A stretch of 32,952 bases of DNA from Dehalococcoidales bacterium (GTDB taxonomy: Bacteria; Chloroflexota; Dehalococcoidia; Dehalococcoidales; RBG-16-60-22), in assembly GCA_028712355.1 (NCBI GenBank), contig JAQTQH010000009.1, positions 1 through 32,952 on the forward strand, read 5' to 3'. Made by a program: the position numbers and the translations under genes. The notes under the pieces were generated by a model. That model was not told the origin of the DNA. It was given only the letters and a program-made list of their open reading frames with translations, and searched no databases. Below are positions 1 to 7,969 of this stretch, piece by piece. How positions within the stretch are numbered: position 1 is the first letter of the stretch; each line of letters starts with the position of its first letter.

Positions 1-1719
1 AAAAAAGTCCTCGTTATCGACCTCTCAAAGCGGTCGTATCACGTCCAGCCGATAGACGATGAAATCTATACCCGGCTGCTGGGCGGCAAAGGACTGGCGA
101 CCCAGCTCTTACTGGAGCACACGAAAGCCGGTGTTGACCCTCTTTCTCCGGAGAATGTCCTTATCTTCGCCACCGGTCCGGTAACGGATACTTCCGTCTG
201 GGGCTCGTCCCGCTACGGTGTCTATACCAAGTCGCCGCTGACGGGCATCTACTGTGAATCGTACTCCGGCGGTCACTCCGCCGAGCCGATGAGCCGCACC
301 GGCTATGACGCTTTTGTGATAAAAGGCGCTTCCGCCCAGCCGGTCTATCTGGAGATTTCCGATGGCAAGGTGGAGTTCCATGATGCCGTGCCTATCTGGG
401 GCAAAGAGACCTTCGAAAGCGAGGCTTTCATCAGAAACGCCGTCAATAAAAAAGAAGCCGCTATCCTGACTATCGGTCCGGCTGCCGAAAGAGGGGTCAA
501 GTTTTCGGTCATCGCCAATGACCGCTGGCGGGCGGCGGGGCGGGCGGGTGCCGGTACGGTGATGGGCTCGAAGAAGCTAAAGGGACTTGCTTTCTACGGA
601 GAACAAACGAAAACGGTAGCTTATCCCGAAGAGCTGGACAAGTTCTGGAAAGAAATGAGCGCCCGGAGCAAGACGGATAAAGGGGTACAGGCTTACCGTA
701 CCCTGGGTACGCCCATGCTCGTTGCGCTGACCAACAAAGCCGGTGCCTTTCCTACCAAATACTGGTCGAAGGGGACTTTTGAGAAATGGCCGAGCATCAG
801 CGCGGATGCCTTGCATGCTCAGTGCAAGGTCAAACCCAAGGCTTGCTCCAAGTGCTTCATGGCTTGCGGTCGGCTTACGGAGATAGTTGACGGCCGGCAC
901 AAGGGACTGGTAATCGAAGGCCCCGAATATGAGACGATTAATGCTTTCGGCGGGCTCTGCATGATAGATGACATCCGGGAAATTGCGTACCTTAACGACC
1001 TTTGCGACAGGCTGGGCATGGATACCATTACCGCCGGAAACTTGGCAGGTTTCACGATCGAGGCTTCAAAGCGAAAGGCAATCAACGAAAAGATAGACTA
1101 CGGCGATGTGGACGCCATTGCTGAGCTGCTGAATAAGATTGCGAACCGGCAGGGCATCGGCGCGGTATTGGCGGAAGGCGTGCGGTATGCCGCTAAAGAA
1201 TGGGGGTTGGAAGACATCGCCGTCCATGTCAAAGGTCTGGAGCCGCCCGGCTACGAGCCTAGGGTGCTCAAGGGCATGGGGCTGGCGTTCGCCGTTTCTG
1301 ATAGGGGAGCCTGCCATCTGCGGGCTACCGTGTATAAGCCGGAACTGACTGGCACTGCCCCGCCCGGCGAGGTGGCCGGGAAGGCGGAGCTGCTGCTGGA
1401 CTTTGAAGACCGCCATACCATTTTCGATACTATGATTCTTTGCCGCTTCTATCGCGATTTCTATCCGTGGGAATTGATTTCTTTGATGGTCAGGACGACC
1501 ACGGGATTGAATGCTGAAAAGCCGCAACTGCGGGAAATATCGGCAAACATCCGCAATAAAATCCGGGAATTCAACACCCGTGAAGGAATGGTGATGGGAG
1601 ATAATACGCTGCCCAAGAGATTCTTTGCCGAGGCGCTGGAAGACAGCGGTAAAAAGCTCTCCCGGGAAGAACTGGATAAGATGCTCTCCGATTATTATAA
1701 ACTCACCGGAGGGGGATAG
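1..1719 (+). CDS. Aldehyde:ferredoxin oxidoreductase (tungsten AOR family), 5' end truncated by window
   Basis: Reading frame is open from base 1 (KKVLVIDLSKRSYHVQPIDDEIYTRLLGGKGLATQLLLE...) and continuous with the listed ORF at 289; AOR N-terminal GGKGLA and CxxCxxxC (ACSKCFMAC) motifs. Confidence 0.93.
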   Translation, partial: KKVLVIDLSKRSYHVQPIDDEIYTRLLGGKGLATQLLLEHTKAGVDPLSPENVLIFATGPVTDTSVWGSSRYGVYTKSPLTGIYCESYSGGHSAEPMSRTGYDAFVIKGASAQPVYLEISDGKVEFHDAVPIWGKETFESEAFIRNAVNKKEAAILTIGPAAERGVKFSVIANDRWRAAGRAGAGTVMGSKKLKGLAFYGEQTKTVAYPEELDKFWKEMSARSKTDKGVQAYRTLGTPMLVALTNKAGAFPTKYWSKGTFEKWPSISADALHAQCKVKPKACSKCFMACGRLTEIVDGRHKGLVIEGPEYETINAFGGLCMIDDIREIAYLNDLCDRLGMDTITAGNLAGFTIEASKRKAINEKIDYGDVDAIAELLNKIANRQGIGAVLAEGVRYAAKEWGLEDIAVHVKGLEPPGYEPRVLKGMGLAFAVSDRGACHLRATVYKPELTGTAPPGEVAGKAELLLDFEDRHTIFDTMILCRFYRDFYPWELISLMVRTTTGLNAEKPQLREISANIRNKIREFNTREGMVMGDNTLPKRFFAEALEDSGKKLSREELDKMLSDYYKLTGGG

Positions 1720-1774
1720 CCTCTTTCATCAGGCTAACCCTGTTTTTTAAATAGTATCGTAGAGGAGGAAAAGA

Positions 1775-2980
1775 TTGAAGGCAGTGCTTGATGATGTCCG
1801 AATCGTAGAATATGGCGAGTCCATCAGTGCCCCTTACTGCAGCAAGCTGCTGGCTGATCTCGGGGCGGAGGTTATCAAGATCGAGAGACCGGTCTCGGGC
1901 GATGTGATGAGGCGGCGGGGACCTTTCTTGGATGATATTCAGGGGCCCGACCGCAGCGGCGTTTTTCTGTATCTCAACTCTAACAAGTACGGCGTAACCC
2001 TCGATATCGAAAAGCCGACGGGACGGGACATCCTGAGAAAACTGCTCAAGGACGCCGATGTCTTTATCGAAGATACGCGCCCCGGCACGCTTGATACACT
2101 GGGCATCGGCGCCAAAGACCTGAAAGCGCTTCATCCGGCGCTAATCGTGACCTCGGTATCGCCCTTCGGGCAGAACGGGCCGTATAAAAAGTACCGCGGT
2201 GCTGACCTGATAAGCTGGCATATGGGCGGACCCGGCTACGTCACTCCGCACTGGATTGGCACTGCCAAGCAGGAGCCCCTCAAGGCGATGCAGACTGCCA
2301 GCTTTGTCGCCGGAATTTCGGCGGCAATCGCGGTCATGACCGCCCTGAATGCCAGAGACAAAACTCACCGCGGGCAGCAGGTTGATGTGTCGCAACTGGA
2401 ATCGACGATTACCATGTTCGGCTACTGCCTCGCCTACTGGCCTTACGAGCACCGCAGCGATACGCGGGTGTCCAAGCCGGCCATCGCTCCGGAAAATTTC
2501 ATCCAGTGCAAAGACGGCTGGGTTTGCATGCGGGTCGTCGAAGAGCACCACTGGAAGACATTTGTGGAAGCAATCGGAAACCCCGACTGGGCGAGCCACG
2601 GTCTGTTCGACAATATGTACCAGCGTGCCGAGCATTGGGAGAGCCTGCAGCCCCTGCTGACGTCCTGGGCGATGGAGCACACCAAGAAAGAAATCTTCGA
2701 CCTTGCCAAGCGCGTCAGCATCCCCATCGGGCCGCTGTATTCGATGGAAGAAGTGGTGAGCAATCCCCAGTTGACGGAGCGGGATTACTTTGTGGAAATA
2801 ATGCATCCGGAGGTTGGCAAGCTCACTTATCCCGGCGCGCCCTATAAACTTAATAACAATCCCTGGCAGATGCGCCTGCCCGCGCCGAAGCTGGGCCAGC
2901 ACAACGTGGATATTTACGGTGGACGGCTTGGCTACACTAAGGAAGAACTGGTCAAGCTGTATGAATGCGGGATAATTTAA
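1775..2980 (+). CDS. CaiB/BaiF (type III) CoA-transferase family protein, apparently without the canonical catalytic Asp
   Basis: TTG start after GAGGAGG; SAPYCSKLLADLGAEVIKIERP; DVSQLES; typical length (401 aa). Confidence 0.92.
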   Translation: MKAVLDDVRIVEYGESISAPYCSKLLADLGAEVIKIERPVSGDVMRRRGPFLDDIQGPDRSGVFLYLNSNKYGVTLDIEKPTGRDILRKLLKDADVFIEDTRPGTLDTLGIGAKDLKALHPALIVTSVSPFGQNGPYKKYRGADLISWHMGGPGYVTPHWIGTAKQEPLKAMQTASFVAGISAAIAVMTALNARDKTHRGQQVDVSQLESTITMFGYCLAYWPYEHRSDTRVSKPAIAPENFIQCKDGWVCMRVVEEHHWKTFVEAIGNPDWASHGLFDNMYQRAEHWESLQPLLTSWAMEHTKKEIFDLAKRVSIPIGPLYSMEEVVSNPQLTERDYFVEIMHPEVGKLTYPGAPYKLNNNPWQMRLPAPKLGQHNVDIYGGRLGYTKEELVKLYECGII

Positions 2981-2994
2981 GCAGGAGTGAAGGT

Positions 2995-4173
2995 ATGAAA
3001 AAAACTGCCAAAATGCTTCCCCTCGAGGGAATACGGGTTATTGAAGTGTCCAACGCCTGGGCGGGACCGGTGGCGACCCGGGTGATGGCGGATATGGGCG
3101 CCGAGGTGGTTAAATGCGAAAATCCGCAGCGTCCGGATTTCTCGCGGGGATGGCCCCCTTTTGCCGAAGGGCAGCGGGGCGTCAACCAGAGCGGCTACTT
3201 TGCGATATATAACCGGGGCAAGAAAGGTGTTGCGCTTAACCTGAAAAATCCGGATGACCTTGCAACATTAAAGCGTCTGGTCAAGATAAGCGATATCCTG
3301 ATTGAAAACAATGCTCCCGGAGTAATGGATAAGCTTGGCGTGGGTTATGCGGAACTGGTCAAAATCAAGCCGGATATTATCATGATTTCCCTCAGCGGAT
3401 TTGGGGCGACCGGTCCTGATAGTATCGCTCTGGCTTTTGGACCTATTCTGGAGCCGTATGCCGGCTTAAGTTCGTTCTTCGGTTATCCCGGGGATACACC
3501 CTTCCTCTGCGGTATGGCAGTGTCCGACCATGTTGCCGCTACCATGGCGGCTTTTGCGGCTCTTGCCGCTCTGCACAACCGGAATAAGACCGGCAAAGGG
3601 CAGTTTGTTGACCTTTCGGAAGTGGAGACCATGCTTGCCTGTATGCCGGAAGCCATCATGGAATTTACCATGAACCGCCGGCAGCTGCCGCCACAGGGCA
3701 ACCATGACGAGATCATGGCGCCGCACCGCGTCTATCGCTGCCAGGGGGAAGATAAATGGGTTGCTATAGCCATTGACAGTGATGCCGCCTGGCAGAGCCT
3801 GTGTAAAATAATGAAACAGTCGGAACTCGCCTGCGATGAGAGGTTTGCTGATGGCTACTTGCGCTGGAAGAACCAGGATGCGCTGGATAAAATCGTTTCC
3901 CAGTGGGCGGCTGCCCAGAACCATCTGGAGTTGATGCCGATAATGCAGAAGGCTGGCATCATCGCCAGCCCGGTATACTGCGGTGAAGAAATTTATCGCG
4001 ACCCCCAGTTGCGGAAACGGGGCTTTTTTGCGGAAATCAACCATCCGGTGACGGGCAAACGGGAACTCCCCGGAGTGCTTGCCCGGCTCAGCGATACCCC
4101 GGGTGTGGTTAGCCATGCAGACCCCTTACTGGGTGAGCATAACGATTGGCTGAAGGCATTATTGGACAAATAA
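2995..4173 (+). CDS. CaiB/BaiF (type III) CoA-transferase family protein
   Basis: WAGPVATRVMADMGAEVVKCENP; catalytic-type Asp in SDHVAATMAA; ATG at 2995 follows AGGAGTGAAGG, preferred over ORF start 2965, which overlaps the previous gene. Confidence 0.92.
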   Translation: MKKTAKMLPLEGIRVIEVSNAWAGPVATRVMADMGAEVVKCENPQRPDFSRGWPPFAEGQRGVNQSGYFAIYNRGKKGVALNLKNPDDLATLKRLVKISDILIENNAPGVMDKLGVGYAELVKIKPDIIMISLSGFGATGPDSIALAFGPILEPYAGLSSFFGYPGDTPFLCGMAVSDHVAATMAAFAALAALHNRNKTGKGQFVDLSEVETMLACMPEAIMEFTMNRRQLPPQGNHDEIMAPHRVYRCQGEDKWVAIAIDSDAAWQSLCKIMKQSELACDERFADGYLRWKNQDALDKIVSQWAAAQNHLELMPIMQKAGIIASPVYCGEEIYRDPQLRKRGFFAEINHPVTGKRELPGVLARLSDTPGVVSHADPLLGEHNDWLKALLDK

Positions 4174-4186
4174 GTTACACTAGCAA

Positions 4187-4215
4187 TTGCAAAACATGTT
4201 TTTATGTTGTACACT
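4187..4215 (+). promoter_or_regulatory. Candidate sigma70-type promoter for the zinc-ribbon gene
   Basis: TTGCAA (4187-4192), 17-nt spacer, TACACT (4210-4215). Confidence 0.4.
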
Positions 4216-4280
4216 GTATATAAAGTTAGTGGTGGTTATTGCACGCTTTCCTCGAATCCCTCAGATTCTAGTCACAAGTG

Positions 4281-4328
4281 TTGAATGACCCAAACTCTAA
4301 CTAATACCAAAGAGAGGAGGTCATTCAA
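4281..4328 (+). promoter_or_regulatory. Leader hairpin that sequesters the SD end and start codon
   Basis: TTGAATGACC (4281-4290) is perfectly complementary to GGTCATTCAA (4319-4328); stem covers the last GG of the SD and the A of ATG; inner CTCT/AGAG pairing 4295-4298/4311-4314. Confidence 0.6.
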
Positions 4329-4642
4329 TGGCTTTTCAAGACAAGTCACTCCAGTGTTCCGATTGCGGAGCAACCTTCACCTTCAGTGCTGATGAGCAGG
4401 AGCTGTTCCAGACCCGGGGCTACACCAATGAGCCCAAGCGTTGCCCGTCATGCCGGCAGGCGAGGAAGTCCGAGCGCTACGGCAACAGTGGTGGCGGTGG
4501 TTTCGGCGGTGGCGTGCGGCGGCAGATGTACCCCGCGACCTGTGCCGAGTGCGGCAAGGCTACCGAAGTCCCGTTCGAGCCCCGCGGCAGCAAGCCAGTC
4601 TACTGCAGCGATTGCTATCGCAAGATGCGACCCGCCCGGTAA
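4328..4642 (+). CDS. Zinc-ribbon protein with CxxC-x17-CxxC domain
   Basis: N-terminal CSDCGATFTFSADEQELFQTRGYTNEPKRCPSCR; C-terminal CAEC-x17-CSDC; strong SD AGAGGAGG. Confidence 0.9.
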   Translation: MAFQDKSLQCSDCGATFTFSADEQELFQTRGYTNEPKRCPSCRQARKSERYGNSGGGGFGGGVRRQMYPATCAECGKATEVPFEPRGSKPVYCSDCYRKMRPAR

Positions 4643-4666
4643 ATTGGTTTAAATCGCAAAAAAGAG

Positions 4667-4706
4667 CATACACAGGCTGGAGTATATCTGGCCTGTGTAT
4701 GTTTTT
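4667..4706 (+). terminator. Intrinsic terminator or attenuator upstream of rpsU
   Basis: CATACACAGGC (4667-4677) / GCCTGTGTATG (4691-4701), perfect 11-bp stem, followed by TTTTT. Confidence 0.75.
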
Positions 4707-4724
4707 AGAAAGAGCTGGTATTTT

Positions 4725-4913
4725 ATGTCTCTAGATGTTTCCATTCGCGATGGCGAGTCCCAGGACTCTCTGTTACGCCGTTTCCAGAAGTCGGTACAGA
4801 TGGAGGGCATCCTGCGTGAAGCCAAGACTCACGAGCATTTCGTCTCCAAAGGGGATGCGGCGCGTATCAAGGCAAAGAAAAGCGCCCGCCGACGTAGAAA
4901 TCATGAGGAGTAA
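4725..4913 (+). CDS. rpsU: 30S ribosomal protein S21
   Basis: MSLDVSIRDGESQDSLLRRFQKSVQMEGILREAKTHEHFVSKGDAARIKAKKSARRRRNHEE; S21 size and basic C-terminus; ATG at 4725 preferred to the ORF start at 4695. Confidence 0.9.
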   Translation: MSLDVSIRDGESQDSLLRRFQKSVQMEGILREAKTHEHFVSKGDAARIKAKKSARRRRNHEE

Positions 4914-4937
4914 TGGACTCCGCATCACGGTATCAAC

Positions 4938-5267
4938 ATGAATATCTACGTGGGTAATCTGGCGTTCACCGTTACCGAAGCCGAATTACGGCAGGAGTTC
5001 TCCGCTTTCGGACGGGTCATGACGGTGAGCATCATGAATGATAAATATATTGGCAGCGGGCAACCGCGCGGCTACGGCTTTGTTGAAATGGCATCCAAAC
5101 TGGAGGGGGCGGCCGCTATTGCCGCGCTCAATGGCAAAGTATTAAAGGACCAGATGATTAACGTCGTTGAAGCGCTCCCCCTTTCGGGTAACAACGGTAC
5201 GGTTACCATTGCTAACCGCGGATATGGTCAATTCAGCCGGCGCAATCGCCAGCGAATTCGAAACTAA
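4938..5267 (+). CDS. RRM-domain RNA-binding protein
   Basis: RNP2-like IYVGNLAF and RNP1-like RGYGFVEM motifs. Confidence 0.93.
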   Translation: MNIYVGNLAFTVTEAELRQEFSAFGRVMTVSIMNDKYIGSGQPRGYGFVEMASKLEGAAAIAALNGKVLKDQMINVVEALPLSGNNGTVTIANRGYGQFSRRNRQRIRN

Positions 5268-5296
5268 CAAAACAATACCTGCCCGGTTTCGCGGCT

Positions 5297-5932
5297 CTAC
5301 TCGCTGAAGTTGATTGCCACCGTTTTCACATCCCAGAGGGTTTCCAATTTCTCCAAGATTTCTTCTTTAATCGCCACGGCGAACTGGTGATTGGCGGGTA
5401 AATCTACGGTCAGGCTGATAACCCCCTCTTTGATAGTAATGTCCTTGACCAGTTCGGTGCGGATGACATCCAGCCCGGTGAGGGGATTCATCACCTTGCG
5501 CAGGCGCCGGCGTACCACCTCAAGCGTGGTCGCCTCTTTATCTTTAACCAGCCCGTGTCGCTCTTCGTAGTTTTCAATGGCGGAGCGCAGTCCTTCGACT
5601 GCCAGCACCGAACAGTGCGCCTTAATCTTGGGCAGTCCGCCCAGGGCATCGGTCGCCTCTTTCCAGCTGATGTTCTTGGCTTCCTCGATGCTCTTGCCCT
5701 TCGCCAGTTCGGTGATGATGGAGCCGGTAGCGATGTTAGATGCACAGCCATACGATTCGAACTTTGCGTCGGTGATTTTCTGGTTTTCGGGGTCGACTTT
5801 GATATAGACCGCGACCATATCTCCGCAGGCGGGGCTGCCTTCCATCGCTTTGCCGTCGGCGTCATCCATCTTGCCGACGTTGCGGGGGTGGCGGAAATGG
5901 TCCATTACCGCATCACTATAGGGGAACTTCAT
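5297..5932 (-). CDS. IscU-type Fe-S scaffold fused to a MIP18/DUF59-like domain
   Basis: IscU Cys motifs SPACGDMV, SYGCASNIATGS, KAHCSVLAVEGL; C-terminal VMNPLTGLDVIRTELVKDITIKEGVISLTVDL resembles DUF59 and lacks the NifU C-terminal CxxC. Confidence 0.88.
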   Translation of the reverse strand: MKFPYSDAVMDHFRHPRNVGKMDDADGKAMEGSPACGDMVAVYIKVDPENQKITDAKFESYGCASNIATGSIITELAKGKSIEEAKNISWKEATDALGGLPKIKAHCSVLAVEGLRSAIENYEERHGLVKDKEATTLEVVRRRLRKVMNPLTGLDVIRTELVKDITIKEGVISLTVDLPANHQFAVAIKEEILEKLETLWDVKTVAINFSE

Positions 5933-5933
5933 C

Positions 5934-7109
5934 TTATTTCTCCTTATCTCTACCCAGCGGGCTGATTAACCGCAGCTCTTTAACGACTTCAGCCAGCGCC
6001 GCGACTATGGCATCGACTTCTTCAATAGTATTATAGCGCCCCAGGGTCATCCGCATCGAGCCGTGCGCCCGCTCATGGTCCCCGCCGATGCCGTAAATCA
6101 CGTGGCTGCCTTCCAGCGAGCGGCTGAAGCAGGCGGAGCCGGTGCTCACGGCGAAGCCGCGCATGTCCAGGTGCAGGGTCACCGATTCCCCCTCGACATA
6201 GTGGAAGGAGATATTGGCGTTCTGCGGCACCCTCTGTGTCCGGTGTCCGTTGAGAGTAGTATCGGGAATTTCGGCGAGGATGCGGTCGATGAGGCGATCG
6301 CGCAGTTCCTGGATTCGCCTCGTTTCTTCGGGCGTAATCAGCTCTACTGCTTTCGCGAAGCCGATGGCACCGGGAATATTCTCCAGTCCGCCGCGCAGGT
6401 CGAACTCCTGGAAGCCGCCGTCCATCCACTTGGCGATACGGGTCCCCTGGCGGAAGTAAAGCCCGCCGATACCCTTGGGACCGTGGATGGTATGCGCGGC
6501 GATGCTGATCAGGTCGACGGGCACCTTGCGGGTATCAATCTCGATACGGGGAAAAGTATGCGTGGCGTCGGTATGGAAGAGGACATCCTTTTCGTGGCAG
6601 ATGCGCCCGATTTGCGCGATGTCCTGTACCGTGCCGATTTCCTGGTTCGCGTGCTGAATAGAGACAAGAATGGTATCCGGTGCGATGGCTTCGCGTAGCT
6701 TGTCCGGGTTGACCACACCCTCGCCGTCTGTTTCCAGGTAAGTTACGCGGAAGCCCTGCCTTTCCAGCGCCCGGGCGCTGTGCAGCACGGGGAAATCCTC
6801 GATTTTGGAGACTATGATGTGCCTGCCCTTCTTTTCGCCCAGCGCCAGTGCCACGCCCTTTATCGCGATGTTGGAAGACTCGGCGCTGCCCGAGGTGAAG
6901 ATAAACTCTTCCGGTTTGGCGTTGAGTTTCGCCCCCAGCGCGGCGCGGGCGCCGTCCAGCGCTTCGCGGGCTTCGATGCCCTGTGAGTAGGCGAACTCGG
7001 AGGTGGCGACGGCGTACTTCTCCAGAAAGTAGGGCATCATCGCATCTACGACCCGATCATCAACGCGGGTCGCCGCGGCATTATCCAGGTAGACCGGCTT
7101 GTCTGGCAT
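5934..7109 (-). CDS. Cysteine desulfurase (NifS/IscS family)
   Basis: VYLDNAAATRVD; FTSGSAESSNIAIKG; HTIHGPKGIGGLY; active Cys in STGSACFSRSLEGSHV. Confidence 0.95.
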   Translation of the reverse strand: MPDKPVYLDNAAATRVDDRVVDAMMPYFLEKYAVATSEFAYSQGIEAREALDGARAALGAKLNAKPEEFIFTSGSAESSNIAIKGVALALGEKKGRHIIVSKIEDFPVLHSARALERQGFRVTYLETDGEGVVNPDKLREAIAPDTILVSIQHANQEIGTVQDIAQIGRICHEKDVLFHTDATHTFPRIEIDTRKVPVDLISIAAHTIHGPKGIGGLYFRQGTRIAKWMDGGFQEFDLRGGLENIPGAIGFAKAVELITPEETRRIQELRDRLIDRILAEIPDTTLNGHRTQRVPQNANISFHYVEGESVTLHLDMRGFAVSTGSACFSRSLEGSHVIYGIGGDHERAHGSMRMTLGRYNTIEEVDAIVAALAEVVKELRLISPLGRDKEK

Positions 7110-7126
7110 GTTACCCTCCTTTCCCG

Positions 7127-7546
7127 TTAAATAAATAGAGTAATCTTGGAATCGCGCGCTTCACTGACGTAGGTACCGACCGAGCAATACTCGCTGATGA
7201 CGTCTTCGCGCAGGTCCTCCTTCTTGATTCCCATGACGTCCATCGTCATATCGCAGGCGAGGATTTTCCCGCCCAGTTCCTTGAAGTCCTGCAGCATCTT
7301 TTCCAGCGGGGCGACGTTGGCTTGCTTCATCTTCTTTTTTACCATCCAGCGCCCCAGCCCCAGCATGTTCATCTTGGAGAGCGGTCCCTTGTCCAGGGCG
7401 CCTTTCTTGAAGCGCTGCAAGCCCCAGAAGGTGCAGAAGATAGAAACTTCCATACCCATGGCGAGGGCGCCGTTGCCGATGATGAAGGCGCTGTAAACTT
7501 TGTCCAAATCGCCGCTATGCAGGATAATGGTTGCTTTGTCCGCCAT
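7127..7546 (-). CDS. DsrE/DsrF-like (DsrE2 type) sulfur-relay family protein
   Basis: ATIILHSGDLDKVYSAFIIGNGALAMGMEVSIFCTFWGLQRFKKG; conserved-type Cys in KILACDMTMDVMG. Confidence 0.85.
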   Translation of the reverse strand: MADKATIILHSGDLDKVYSAFIIGNGALAMGMEVSIFCTFWGLQRFKKGALDKGPLSKMNMLGLGRWMVKKKMKQANVAPLEKMLQDFKELGGKILACDMTMDVMGIKKEDLREDVISEYCSVGTYVSEARDSKITLFI

Positions 7547-7561
7547 CGTCCACCTCCTCGG

Positions 7562-7786
7562 CTACTTGCGTATTCTTATTTTCCAGGTGCCGTCCGCTTC
7601 CTCGATACTGACCAGCTCCAGCCCCATCGCTTTTACTGCCATCGGGATTTCTCTCTTGGAAGAAGGGTGCGTTCCGGTCACTTCGATGATGTCTCCCGTC
7701 TGTGCCTGCCGCAGCGCCTTGCGTGTTTCCACGAGAGGGACGGGACAGGTCTGCCCGGTGCAGTCTACTTTAATCTCAGCTGCCAT
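7562..7786 (-). CDS. TusA-family sulfurtransferase
   Basis: VDCTGQTCPVPLVETRKAL (CPxP motif), 74 aa. Confidence 0.92.
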   Translation of the reverse strand: MAAEIKVDCTGQTCPVPLVETRKALRQAQTGDIIEVTGTHPSSKREIPMAVKAMGLELVSIEEADGTWKIRIRK

Positions 7787-7904
7787 AGCGCCACCTCCCT
7801 GATAGTTCTTAATCTATTGATATCACAATTCTAGAACACCGACAGGCAATTGTCTGTGACGGAAGTAGCGTTGTAACAATTAAAGACTATATATGAGGGT
7901 TGGG

Positions 7905-7947
7905 AAAAAGTAAAGGGGGTGACAGTCTGTATCGCTATCACCCCCTT
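7905..7947 (-). terminator. Intrinsic terminator downstream of the H+-pyrophosphatase gene
   Basis: AAGGGGGTGA (7913-7922) / TCACCCCCTT (7938-7947); on the - strand followed by TTTACTTTTT. Confidence 0.75.
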
Positions 7948-7969
7948 ATCGGTGTTCAGACAAGAGGTC

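Noticed and set aside
2141-2902. 253-aa - strand ORF opposite the first CoA-transferase
   Set aside because: Same reason; the plus-strand protein has family motifs and an SD.
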